Source: DAOUBP01 sp964513075 (lineage in GTDB: Bacteria; Chloroflexota; Anaerolineae; CG2-30-64-16). From it: a stretch of DNA of 64,000 bases. The translations under genes were made by a program, and so were the position numbers. The stretch lies in the NCBI GenBank assembly GCA_964513075.1, contig CAZELR010000004.1:52764-116763 (forward strand). Reading direction: 5' to 3'. Shown here piece after piece: positions 9,163-17,522 of this stretch. Numbering within the stretch: the first letter of the stretch is position 1; each line of letters starts with the position of its first letter. The notes below the pieces were generated by a model. The model searched no databases. It saw only the letters and a program-made list of their open reading frames with translations, and was not told where the DNA came from.

Positions 9163-10605
9163 CTAAAACAATGCAAGATCGCCGCCATAGTAACGGACAA
9201 CGATCAGGACCAGGGCAAGCAAAAGTCCGCAGCAGGGCAGCGCGCCGGCTGTCCAGGCGAATACCCTGTCCGGCACCAGCCGGGTGAAGGGTCGGGCTTG
9301 GCGCAGGCTGCGCAGCAGCAGGAATGCCAACGGCGCAATCGGAATGAAGTATCGCCCCTGGGCTCGGCCGATGGTCCCGGCAGCGATGCTGGACCAGAGA
9401 ATGAACTGGCTGGTGAGGATCAGCACCACCGAGACAGCCACGATGCCCAAGATAACCACCTGCTGGTTGCCGGAAATTCTCCACCGGGCATCATCAAAGA
9501 CAGCCACAAACGCCAGCGCCACCAAATAAATCACCACAAACGGAACCGGCAGCGGCGTATCCAGCCAACCAAGTATGCCGACGAAGCTGTGAATGTAGAA
9601 AAGGCCGTGCCAGGCGATATTATCGAGGAGGTTCCGAGCGTAACGCAGCGGATGCTCGATGATGGCCTGCTGTGCGGCTGCGAACGATGGGTAGCTTCCG
9701 CGGCGGAAGGAGACGAACGTTTCAGCCGCGACGCTGTTCCACAACATGAAGCTGATCACGCTGGCCAGGACAACCAGGGCGCCGGCGATCAACCAACTGC
9801 GGCGCGTCGGGGCTTTGCTGGTTGGCACCAGAAAGAACAGGAACGCCAGAGGGAAGTAGGCGCTTTTGCAGGCCGCCAGCAGCGCGCCCAAGATCATCAG
9901 CCGGCCAACCGTGCCCGGTGTCACGCGTCGCTGCGCTCCGTATGCCAGGTCCAGAACACAGGCGATGAACATAAAAGCCAGGCTGTTGGTGAACGCATCG
10001 GGCGACACGGACGCCATCTCGTAGACCGCCATCGGGATCAATCCGATGAGCAGAAAGCCGCGCTTGAAGACGGGCGCGATGCGGATCGCCCAGCCAATCA
10101 GCACGATGGCCGCGCACAGATTGGCCAACCGTCCCAGATAAAGCAGCCAGAGAGGTGACAGATCGAGCTGTCGCCCCACCGCGATGGCCAGCGCCTGGGG
10201 TGCGTAGGGAACAAAACTATAGATTGCCGTGTTTGAAAACACCACGAAAGCCGTGCGGGATCGTTCAAGCGGAATGCCGAAAGCAGCACGGATGGCTGCC
10301 GGATCAGCCTTGTTCTCAGGATGAAACGGGATATCGTCGATCACCGCTTCAACTGTCTGAACCAGGCTGGCAGGAAGCTCCCCCCCGGCTCCGCTGTCCC
10401 GCCGTTCCGCGAACAACTGGCCTTGCGCGATTTGATAGGCCCGATAGAAATGGTGCGGCTCGTCAGGGACCTGAAATGGGGGCGTGATGGCCACGAATAG
10501 AAGCCCAAACAGCAGCCCCAACCAGACAAATATCCGATCCGGCCTGCCGCGAGACCGGCCGGGTGTCGCTGGGAGTCTTGCTGGGTGTACGACGCTCTGT
10601 CCCAT
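9163..10605 (-). CDS. DUF2142 family membrane protein
   Basis: 480 residues with about 10-12 spans. The first outer loop carries PPFQVPDEPHHFYRAYQIA, the hallmark of DUF2142, a GT-C-like family found in cell-surface polysaccharide loci. A second soluble loop (about residues 80-150) follows, as in family members. Start 10605 (MGQSVV) is preferred over 10677 and 10632 because GGAGAA precedes it and it lies just after the stop of the upstream gene. It probably transfers or ligates sugars at the outer membrane face, but the family has no firmly defined reaction. Confidence 0.8.
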   Translation of the reverse strand: MGQSVVHPARLPATPGRSRGRPDRIFVWLGLLFGLLFVAITPPFQVPDEPHHFYRAYQIAQGQLFAERRDSGAGGELPASLVQTVEAVIDDIPFHPENKADPAAIRAAFGIPLERSRTAFVVFSNTAIYSFVPYAPQALAIAVGRQLDLSPLWLLYLGRLANLCAAIVLIGWAIRIAPVFKRGFLLIGLIPMAVYEMASVSPDAFTNSLAFMFIACVLDLAYGAQRRVTPGTVGRLMILGALLAACKSAYFPLAFLFFLVPTSKAPTRRSWLIAGALVVLASVISFMLWNSVAAETFVSFRRGSYPSFAAAQQAIIEHPLRYARNLLDNIAWHGLFYIHSFVGILGWLDTPLPVPFVVIYLVALAFVAVFDDARWRISGNQQVVILGIVAVSVVLILTSQFILWSSIAAGTIGRAQGRYFIPIAPLAFLLLRSLRQARPFTRLVPDRVFAWTAGALPCCGLLLALVLIVVRYYGGDLALF

Positions 10606-10619
10606 GTTCCCGTTCTCCG

Positions 10620-11609
10620 CTAGTACTGCCATCCGAAAGCCAGGCGTTCGCCTTTGCCGTCCACGCTCGCAATCCATTTACCCTCGTCAACCCGATGCGG
10701 ATCGACGGTATGCATCCCCCTGACGTTCCAGCCCGATTCGCCTGGCGCCAACGGAGAGCCCTCCGCAGAGCCTTCCCCCAGTGGCTTTTCTTTATAACTG
10801 GTCGTGGTCAGTTCCGTGATCTCGAACGCCTGAACCCGATTGCCGTAGACAGGCGCATCATCTTGAGCATAGCGAATCACCCGGCCGTCGAACGCGAGGA
10901 CTCGACCTCCCAGCCGCGCGATGTTGGCATCGCCCTCGATGACAGGACTCTGAGGATGCTCGGTCCACGGCCCCAAAAGGTCATCGGCATAAAAAAGACA
11001 GAGCGTGTCATTGCTTTCCGTGGGTGTCGTAAACAGCCACCACTTGTCCTCAAAGCGAAGGATCGCGGAGTCCAGATAGTGACGGCCCTCGAGCAAGGTG
11101 CCCGCCAATGACCACTCGGCAGGGAAGGCGGTGGCCCGATACAAGCGGATCGCATCCGCCTCACCGCTCTCCGGAAGCATGTAGGTCGTCCCCTGCCATT
11201 CGAAGACATAAGGATAAGACAGATGGAACGGCTCATCGAGCACAATCTGTTGATACGTCCAACGCAACCCATCGGGGCTGGTGGCGAGCCCGATATCTCC
11301 CTGGTTGGTCCGCTCGTTCATGACCTCAAAGAACATATACCAGGTGTCGTTCTGCCGGATCATGAAGGGGTCCGCAACCAGGCGCGCCGGTACATCCGAT
11401 ACATCTTTCGCGGTCAAAACCGGATTTCGGATGCCCTTGGCAGGAGCGAGCTCGAGGGGCGAGTCGCCGGCATAGATCCCGATGGCCCAGCTCGAGGGCG
11501 CGGCGCCCACAAAGGGCAGCCCGCGGGATATGCCGGTAAACAGCCCGCCGGCAAAGCCCACCGCCAGGCACACCAACGCCACAAGCACAAGGGCCTTTTT
11601 GCTCACCAT
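10620..11609 (-). CDS. Membrane-anchored five-bladed beta-propeller protein, GH43/GT64-associated type
   Basis: 329 residues. A signal or anchor helix (residues 5-27) is followed by a propeller with repeated motifs: ADPFMIRQNDTWYMFFE, GDIGLATSPDGLRW, HLSYPYVFEWQGTTYMLPES. This pattern is seen in glucosamine-(inositol) phosphate transferase-like and GH43-like domains in surface-glycan clusters. It may bind or process the exported glycan outside the cell. Catalytic residues of GH43 cannot be confirmed by eye. It lies 9 bases downstream of the GT-B gene and 14 upstream of the DUF2142 start. Confidence 0.65.
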   Translation of the reverse strand: MVSKKALVLVALVCLAVGFAGGLFTGISRGLPFVGAAPSSWAIGIYAGDSPLELAPAKGIRNPVLTAKDVSDVPARLVADPFMIRQNDTWYMFFEVMNERTNQGDIGLATSPDGLRWTYQQIVLDEPFHLSYPYVFEWQGTTYMLPESGEADAIRLYRATAFPAEWSLAGTLLEGRHYLDSAILRFEDKWWLFTTPTESNDTLCLFYADDLLGPWTEHPQSPVIEGDANIARLGGRVLAFDGRVIRYAQDDAPVYGNRVQAFEITELTTTSYKEKPLGEGSAEGSPLAPGESGWNVRGMHTVDPHRVDEGKWIASVDGKGERLAFGWQY

Positions 11610-11618
11610 GTCTCTCGC

Positions 11619-12869
11619 TTACTGGACTTCAGCCGCGGAAGGGAGATTGCCCGGTCCGCTTTCAAGTGACAAGATCACCTCGCGGAAGCTCTGCGCAAAT
11701 AGCTCCCGCGTATAGTGAGCGCGGGCAGTCGACCACGTGCGCAAAGCCATCTGCCGGAGCTCCTCCGCCGGACGATCTCCGATCGTCCGGATCGCACGCC
11801 TGATTTCCGCGACGGAACAATCCCGCAAGATGATCCCAACATCTTCGGGGACATCCACACCGGATTCATAGCTGATGATGGGGATCAGGCCGGCATGGAG
11901 GCACGTGATGACACCGCCGCTCTGGCCCTCCGAACACGAGGGATAGATGAGCCCAACGCAGTTCCGCGTGATCTGCGCAAAATCAGGGCCGTCGACATCG
12001 ATCCAGCCGCGGGTATGAATGTTGGGGGTTTGATACAGCTCCTTGTAGAAGGCTTGCTCGAAACCTTTCTCGCGTTCCACCGGGCCGCAAACGGTCAATT
12101 CGTAGTCCGGCATGTCGGCAAACGCTTCCAAGACCAAATCCAATCCCTTGTGCACCATCCCGCCGCTGCTGAAGAACAGGAAATGCTTCCGGCAGGCCTC
12201 GAAATCCTTGTCCTCCGACCACGGATAGAGATGCACCGGGGTGCCCCAAATGGGCCAGAGGGGCTTGTTGGCGTAGCGGTAGGTGCTGAGGGTAAATTCG
12301 TTCCCTTTGATGACGGCACAGTCGGCATGCTCGATGGCCAGGTTAGGCATCTCGAATCTTCGAGGGGACAGGGTGATGCCGCGCCTTTGTTGCAGGTCCA
12401 AGAGCCGGCGACTTTCGGCCGCGTTGTGGAACAGGATGTGGGCCGTGTCGCTGTGATAGATCTTCACGCAGTCCGCGTTGAGCAAGGGCGCCAGTCTCTC
12501 CAGATTGTGACGCACGTCGACGAAGAACGCATAATCTCGCTGCGGAACAAACTCCGTGTTTCTCCAACTGATCGCGTCGACGGCGTAACCGAGGTCCAGG
12601 AAAGTTTGAGCAATCTGCAGCGACTCCCAGTAAAAGGTGTGCGTCTGTGGAAGCGGCTGCCCCGGCTGCAACAGGAATGGATCGATGATATAGGAAACGA
12701 GCGCATAGCCGCGGGGCGTCTGCGCCGGCTTGAGCGATACGACCAGCCTGTCTTTTGCGTTAATCTCCGTGCGGCCTCGTTCCAGGCAATCGCGCATCGC
12801 GCGCGCCAGAATAAAAAGCCGATACTTTCGCAGGCGCGCCTTCACACGTCCGCTGAACGCATCCATCAT
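11619..12869 (-). CDS. GT-B family glycosyltransferase (GT4-like)
   Basis: 416 residues. The C-terminal nucleotide-binding half shows FFSSGGMVHKGLDLVLEAF, then ELTVCGP, then YPSCSEGQSGGVITCL-AGLIPI. That is the order found in GT4-type retaining transferases, with the E-x7-E region recast as EGQSGGV. The N-terminal half carries YIIDPFLL and a sugar-acceptor-like domain. The start is set at 12869, where ATGATGG overlaps the Wzt stop by four bases and an AGGGGA site lies 8 bases upstream. It is presumably cytoplasmic and adds a sugar to the glycan before Wzm/Wzt export. Confidence 0.78.
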   Translation of the reverse strand: MMDAFSGRVKARLRKYRLFILARAMRDCLERGRTEINAKDRLVVSLKPAQTPRGYALVSYIIDPFLLQPGQPLPQTHTFYWESLQIAQTFLDLGYAVDAISWRNTEFVPQRDYAFFVDVRHNLERLAPLLNADCVKIYHSDTAHILFHNAAESRRLLDLQQRRGITLSPRRFEMPNLAIEHADCAVIKGNEFTLSTYRYANKPLWPIWGTPVHLYPWSEDKDFEACRKHFLFFSSGGMVHKGLDLVLEAFADMPDYELTVCGPVEREKGFEQAFYKELYQTPNIHTRGWIDVDGPDFAQITRNCVGLIYPSCSEGQSGGVITCLHAGLIPIISYESGVDVPEDVGIILRDCSVAEIRRAIRTIGDRPAEELRQMALRTWSTARAHYTRELFAQSFREVILSLESGPGNLPSAAEVQ

Positions 12870-14170
12870 GCCACATTCCCCTGGGGAGTGAATTGCGTAT
12901 CCCACCGCAAGAGAGGTCTCACCACGCCACGCAGATGTCCGCCCCAGTCGCCGCGCGCCGAATCGCCCTCCGTCGTGTCAACAATCTGAAAAACGACGGC
13001 GTCGCGCACGTCGAAATGCAACCTTTGGGGGTCCGTCGATCTCATAGCAACCCCGACAATCATGGTGCCTTCAGTCAGGAGATTGCCGGGAATCCAGCCG
13101 GTGCTCACATAGCGCCCCGTGGGGCGGGGACGGCCGCGCCAGGCAGGGTCCTGATCTATGGCGACAAAAATCAACAGGCCCTCGTCGTTGTAGAGCACAA
13201 AGTGCGGCATGAGTTTGGTGTCGGGCTCAAGCACCTCATACGTTATCTCGATGCCGACTGGCCGCCGAATGTCGACGACCTCGGCAATGCGGCCATCCTC
13301 AGCCCGCACCCGCACTGCGCACAGGCGGATCGACTCGCTGGCCGGCGCCGTCGCAGAATCGGGCCACTCACGGGTGGCCGTCGTACCCAGCCCCGAGCTC
13401 AGATACGCGCTGACGACCCGGTGTGACGGCCCATCATCCAGCACGCGGCCCGCGTCCAACAAGATCGCGCGCTCACAAAGACGCGTAATGGCCGGCATAT
13501 TGTGCGACACAAAGAGCACCGTCCGACCTTGCTGTCCCACGTCCTGCATCTTGTTCAGGCATTTCTTCTGAAAGCTCGCATCCCCCACCGCCAGGACTTC
13601 GTCTACCAAGAGGATCTCCGGTTCCAGGTGGGCGGCCACCGCAAAAGCCAGGCGCACATACATGCCGCTGGAGTAACGCTTCACGGGCGTATCCAGAAAC
13701 CGGTCAATCTCGGCGAAGGCCACGATTTCATCGAATTTGCGGTCGATCTCGACCCGGCGCATGCCCAGGATCGCGCCGTTCAGATAGACATTCTCGCGGC
13801 CGGTCAGCTCAGGATGGAACCCGGTGCCCACTTCCAACAGGCTTGCCACCCGGCCGTAGATGTCGGCATAGCCGCTGGTCGGCTCGGTGATGCGCGAGAG
13901 GATCTTGAGCAGTGTGGACTTGCCCGCGCCGTTGCGTCCGATGATGCCCACCACCTCGCCGCGTGGGATCTGGAAGGAGACATCGCGCAGCGCCCAGAGG
14001 TCTTCGGATTTTGGATTTTGGATTTCTGATTTTCGATTTGGATTCGTCAAATCAGATAGCCGCAATCGGAAATCAGAAATCGCGTCGCGCAGGGTGTCAT
14101 GGCGCTGCTGCAGCGCACCGAGACGGTAAAGCTTGCTCAGGCTTTCCAGTTGAACTGCTATTTCACGCAT
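12866..14170 (-). CDS. wzt: Wzt-type polysaccharide ABC exporter ATPase
   Basis: 434 residues. The N-terminal ATPase domain shows Walker A GIIGRNGAGKSTLLKIL (near residue 77), Walker B EILLVDEVLAVGD and the H-loop FVSHN. Residues about 270-430 match a Wzt C-terminal carbohydrate-binding beta sandwich (FVLYNDEGLLIFVAIDQD, GRYVSTGWIPGNLL), which recognises the finished glycan end. It pairs with the permease upstream, whose stop overlaps this start by one base. An A/T-rich repeat encodes an in-frame loop, roughly NPNRKSEIQNPKSED, between the first strand and the conserved LWALRDVSF. This loop is absent from usual family members and sits on the surface before Walker A. Confidence 0.88.
   Translation of the reverse strand: MREIAVQLESLSKLYRLGALQQRHDTLRDAISDFRLRLSDLTNPNRKSEIQNPKSEDLWALRDVSFQIPRGEVVGIIGRNGAGKSTLLKILSRITEPTSGYADIYGRVASLLEVGTGFHPELTGRENVYLNGAILGMRRVEIDRKFDEIVAFAEIDRFLDTPVKRYSSGMYVRLAFAVAAHLEPEILLVDEVLAVGDASFQKKCLNKMQDVGQQGRTVLFVSHNMPAITRLCERAILLDAGRVLDDGPSHRVVSAYLSSGLGTTATREWPDSATAPASESIRLCAVRVRAEDGRIAEVVDIRRPVGIEITYEVLEPDTKLMPHFVLYNDEGLLIFVAIDQDPAWRGRPRPTGRYVSTGWIPGNLLTEGTMIVGVAMRSTDPQRLHFDVRDAVVFQIVDTTEGDSARGDWGGHLRGVVRPLLRWDTQFTPQGNVA
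14004..14082. repeat. A/T-rich GGATTTTGGATTT repeat inside wzt
   Basis: A stretch of repeated GATTTTGG/GATTTCTGATTTTCG units stands out against the GC-rich surroundings and stays in frame in wzt, encoding a charged, Asn/Lys/Ser-rich loop. The same type of repeat is intergenic at 56336-56412 and forms the end of a gene at 56769-56815. Confidence 0.85.
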
Positions 14171-15069
14171 CAGATAATGTCCGCGAAAGTCCGCTCAGTG
14201 CGGCGGAAGTAAGCCAAGCCCGACAGAAGCACGACGAGCGAGACGATAGCCGATACGGCGGTCAAGGGGCCGAGTGGGCTCGCCGCCTGTTGGGCGCCGC
14301 CCTGCTGGGCGGCGCCGATAAGCGCCCAGCGAAACCCTTCCACAACGCCCGTCATAGGGTTGAGCGCCATCAACCAACGGTAACGATCAGGGATCAGAGT
14401 GGCGCCGAAAACGACCGGCGTCGCGTACATCCAGATCTGCAATAAAAAGGGGATGAGATAGTTGATGTCCCGGTAACGCACATTGAGCGCGGCCAACCAC
14501 AGGCCGAAACCGAGCGCCGTGATAATCGCCAGCAGGAGAAGCAGCGGCAGCCAGGCGGCGTGCAGCGTCAACGGCACCCGATAGACAACCAGCAGGATCA
14601 TCAACACCACAAACCCAATCGCGAAGTCCACCAGAGCGGACAGCACCCCTGAGAGCGGAATGATCAACCGCGGGAAGTAGACCTTGGTGACCAGGTGGGC
14701 GCTGTTGACCAGGCTGGTGCCCACCCGGCCGAGGCTGCCGGCAAAGTACTGCCAGGGGATGAGCGCGGCAAGCGCAAACAGCGGGTAGGGGGCGCCGTCC
14801 GAGGGCACTTTGAGCAGCGTCCCAAAGATCACGGTAAACACCACCGTACTCAACAGCGGCTGCAGGACGATCCACGTAACACCGAGCGCGGTCTGCCTGT
14901 AGCGGACCTTGACATCGCGCCAGACCAGAAAGTAGAGCAATTCCCGGTACTTCCATACCTCGCCAAGCTGAAGGGCCGCCCAGCCTTTGGTAGGTTGAAT
15001 TCGAATGGCCGGCACGGGGAGGGCAATGCTTCCGACCTCCTCGGGCTCAATCTGCTCTTTCAGAACCAT
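14170..15069 (-). CDS. wzm: Wzm-type polysaccharide ABC exporter permease (ABC-2)
   Basis: 299 residues with six membrane spans and the ABC-2 signature. An N-terminal amphipathic segment ELLYFLVWRDVKVRYRQTALG leads into WIVLQPLLSTVVFTVIF; NPMTGVVEGFRWALIG is in the conserved C-terminal loop. With Wzt it would move a lipid-linked glycan across the cytoplasmic membrane. It is the first gene of the minus-strand glycan operon, with GGAGTC 8 bases before the ATG. No clear promoter is visible between it and the palindrome at 15092-15126. Confidence 0.87.
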   Translation of the reverse strand: MVLKEQIEPEEVGSIALPVPAIRIQPTKGWAALQLGEVWKYRELLYFLVWRDVKVRYRQTALGVTWIVLQPLLSTVVFTVIFGTLLKVPSDGAPYPLFALAALIPWQYFAGSLGRVGTSLVNSAHLVTKVYFPRLIIPLSGVLSALVDFAIGFVVLMILLVVYRVPLTLHAAWLPLLLLLAIITALGFGLWLAALNVRYRDINYLIPFLLQIWMYATPVVFGATLIPDRYRWLMALNPMTGVVEGFRWALIGAAQQGGAQQAASPLGPLTAVSAIVSLVVLLSGLAYFRRTERTFADII

Positions 15070-15091
15070 ACACGAGACTCCAATTCTGTGT

Positions 15092-15126
15092 CAGGGTTGC
15101 CAACGCTCGGAGCGTTGGCAACCCTG
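15092..15126. repeat. Perfect 16-bp palindrome with GTTGCCAAC core
   Basis: Arms CAGGGTTGCCAACGCT and AGCGTTGGCAACCCTG are separated by CGG. It lies between the histidine kinase stop and the wzm start. With no U-tract it is not a classic terminator, though the hairpin could still stop transcription or stabilise mRNA. The arm core recurs at 19031-19063 and 25652-25679 inside genes. Confidence 0.85.
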
Positions 15127-15140
15127 GGCAACCCTGGCTT

Positions 15141-17522
15141 TCAATGCATCGGCGTGGTGAAATCGATGGTCGGCGCTTCAGCCAGGCGCAGTTCGATCGG
15201 CAATTCGATGCGGAAGCAAGAGCCGCGGCCGTTCACGCCCTCGCTCTCGACCCAGATCCGACCGCCGTGGCGCTCGACGATGTGCCGGCTGATGCTGAGC
15301 CCCAGGCCGGTGCCGCGATACGCGCGCCGCTCACTGCCGTCCACCTGATAGAAGCGGTCGAAGACCTTCTCCTGCTCCTCCAGCGGGATGCCGATGCCGG
15401 TGTCTGCAACAGACAAGAGCACCCGATCGGCCCGCCGCTGGCTGCTTACCGTAACATGCCCGCCGTTCGGCGTAAACTTGATCGCGTTCTCCACCAGGTT
15501 GGTCAACACCTGCTCCAGCCGGATGCGGTCACCGTCGATCTCAGGCAGGTCATCCGGAAAGTCGAAGTGAAGTTCCAGGCCGGCCTCCTGAGCCAGAGGC
15601 GCCAGCTTGGTCGCCACATTGTGCGCCATCAACGGCAAAGATACCTCCGACAATTGCAGCTTGATCCGCCCGGCCTCCATGCGCGAGAGCTCCAGCAGGT
15701 CATCGATCATGCGCTGGAGCACGGTGGTCTGGGTGCTCACGGTGCGCAGAAAGTCCTCCTGCAGTTCGCTCACCGGGCCGGTCTTGCCCATCAGGATGAT
15801 CTCGACGAACCCTTTGATGGAGTGCAAAGGCGTGCGGAGCTCGTGGCTGACCACCGATAGGAAGTTGGATTTCATCCGCTCCAGCTCTTTCTGGGCGGTA
15901 ATGTCCCGCAGCACAGCCACGACACCGCCGGCCTCGCCACCGGCATTCAGAACGGGTGAGGCCAGGACGCCGTAGGTGCGGGTGCTGCCGTCGCGATTGG
16001 GCTCGCCGTGCCCACCAAACGTCGCGGCCCCGGCATGCCCAGGCAGCTCCAGTTCTCGAATCTGCTCCTGGCCGCCGCGCAAGGTGTCGGTCAACAGGGC
16101 GACAAAGGCCGGCGCCGCGGCCTCTCCCCCTACGGCCGGCGTCAGATAAGGCACTAGCGGCGCGCCGATGGGCGGCTCGGCCTGCAGGCCCAAGATGTCG
16201 CGCGCCACGGGGTTCATCAGGATCAACGCCAGGTCAGGGTCGACCACCACGACGCCATCGCCGATGCCTGCCAGCACCGCCTCCAATTCCCTGCGTTTCT
16301 CCCAGGCATCCTGATACAGCCGTGCGTTCTCGGTCGCGGTGGCCGCAAAATAGGCAAAGCTGGTGAGAAGCTGCTCGGAGACGTTGAGACCGCTCAGGCC
16401 CGCGGGTTGGCCCGGCGAGACCTCCGCCTGCGCCGCGTGATCTGCCACGAACAGCGCGCCGATGGGCTGACCCCGCGAAATCAACGGCGTGACGAAATAC
16501 GGATGGCCGTCCAACAACTGACTGAGCTGCCCGGTGCTGCCTGCGGCCAGGCGCGTCGACCGTCCGGTCGCCAACGCTGCACCGAGCGACGGTTCCTCGG
16601 CCCACGGAAGGCGAAAACCGGCGGTTTCGGGTTGCGCAGCGGTCATGACGGCCCCTGTGAGCCAGACGCCTGTTGCGGATGTCCCCTCCTGCTCAAACAA
16701 TCCCACCGCGCAGTGGCTGCTGCCGGTGATATTGCGGAGCGTCTCGACCACCAGATGCGGCGTCTCCTCGGCCCGCAGCGTGGTTGCCAACGCCTTCGCC
16801 ACTTCCTGCAGTGCGCGCAGCTCCAATACACGATCGCCCAGGTCGGTCGCAGTGCGTTGCAGCACCTCGGTCTTCTGCGCCAGGTCCGCCTGCTGCTGCA
16901 CCAGCACGCGATCCAATCCCGCGGCCTGGATCGTGCGGCGCTTCAGCTCCCAGGCCAGCAGGACAACGCCTATCAACCAGGCCCACAGCAGCGTGTAACG
17001 GCTCAAAAAGCCGCTGTCGGCCAGGAAGGCAAAGTTGCCCGCGGCCAAACGCAGTGCCAGGGCATACAAGGGTCCAAACGCAAACGACGCCCAAACCATG
17101 CCGGGCAGCACCGGCGTTAATCCGGCGGCTTTCAGGCTCAGCATAACCAGCAGAATATAGAGCGGGCTGCCCAACCCACCATCCAGCCAGATCAGTGCGG
17201 CTGCAAAGAGCGCATCCGCGGCGTAAGCCGCGTAGGTCGCCGCTGCCTGCGCGCGCGGGGGCGCGTCTCCGGCGCGCCGGCCCAGCCAGAACATGGTGGT
17301 CGCCAGCGCGATCAACGCATAGGCGCCGATGATCCAAAGCCAGGGGCCGGGCCGGCCGGCATCGCGCGTGCGCCACACCACCCACCCGCCCAAAGCCAAC
17401 AACGTCCAACGCGTTGGGACATCCATCAGGCGCTGGATGCGCAACAACGACGGCGCGCGCGTCCGCCGCAGGGCGTTCGCCCCGCTTAAGCTTTCTTTCA
17501 TCGGCGGTTGCAGTTGTGTCAT
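15141..17522 (-). CDS. Membrane sensor histidine kinase, GAF and PAS domains
   Basis: 793 residues. Residues about 35-205 hold six or so membrane spans. A short coiled coil follows, then a GAF domain (about 235-400), a PAS domain (about 415-545), a HisKA dimerisation box with SHELRTPLHSIKGF (phospho-acceptor His560) and a HATPase domain with NLVENAIKFTPNGG and DTGIGIP. No receiver domain is attached. The start overlaps the stop of the propeller gene by ATGA and has no ribosome site of its own, implying translational coupling. The signal could be membrane- or envelope-related given its partners. The cognate regulator is not obvious; the OmpR-type protein at 25906 is the nearest candidate. Confidence 0.88.
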   Translation of the reverse strand: MTQLQPPMKESLSGANALRRTRAPSLLRIQRLMDVPTRWTLLALGGWVVWRTRDAGRPGPWLWIIGAYALIALATTMFWLGRRAGDAPPRAQAAATYAAYAADALFAAALIWLDGGLGSPLYILLVMLSLKAAGLTPVLPGMVWASFAFGPLYALALRLAAGNFAFLADSGFLSRYTLLWAWLIGVVLLAWELKRRTIQAAGLDRVLVQQQADLAQKTEVLQRTATDLGDRVLELRALQEVAKALATTLRAEETPHLVVETLRNITGSSHCAVGLFEQEGTSATGVWLTGAVMTAAQPETAGFRLPWAEEPSLGAALATGRSTRLAAGSTGQLSQLLDGHPYFVTPLISRGQPIGALFVADHAAQAEVSPGQPAGLSGLNVSEQLLTSFAYFAATATENARLYQDAWEKRRELEAVLAGIGDGVVVVDPDLALILMNPVARDILGLQAEPPIGAPLVPYLTPAVGGEAAAPAFVALLTDTLRGGQEQIRELELPGHAGAATFGGHGEPNRDGSTRTYGVLASPVLNAGGEAGGVVAVLRDITAQKELERMKSNFLSVVSHELRTPLHSIKGFVEIILMGKTGPVSELQEDFLRTVSTQTTVLQRMIDDLLELSRMEAGRIKLQLSEVSLPLMAHNVATKLAPLAQEAGLELHFDFPDDLPEIDGDRIRLEQVLTNLVENAIKFTPNGGHVTVSSQRRADRVLLSVADTGIGIPLEEQEKVFDRFYQVDGSERRAYRGTGLGLSISRHIVERHGGRIWVESEGVNGRGSCFRIELPIELRLAEAPTIDFTTPMH

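Noticed and set aside
9010..10158. 382-codon plus-strand frame
   Set aside because: Antisense to DUF2142 and the tandem repeat; low-complexity Gln/Arg-rich product.
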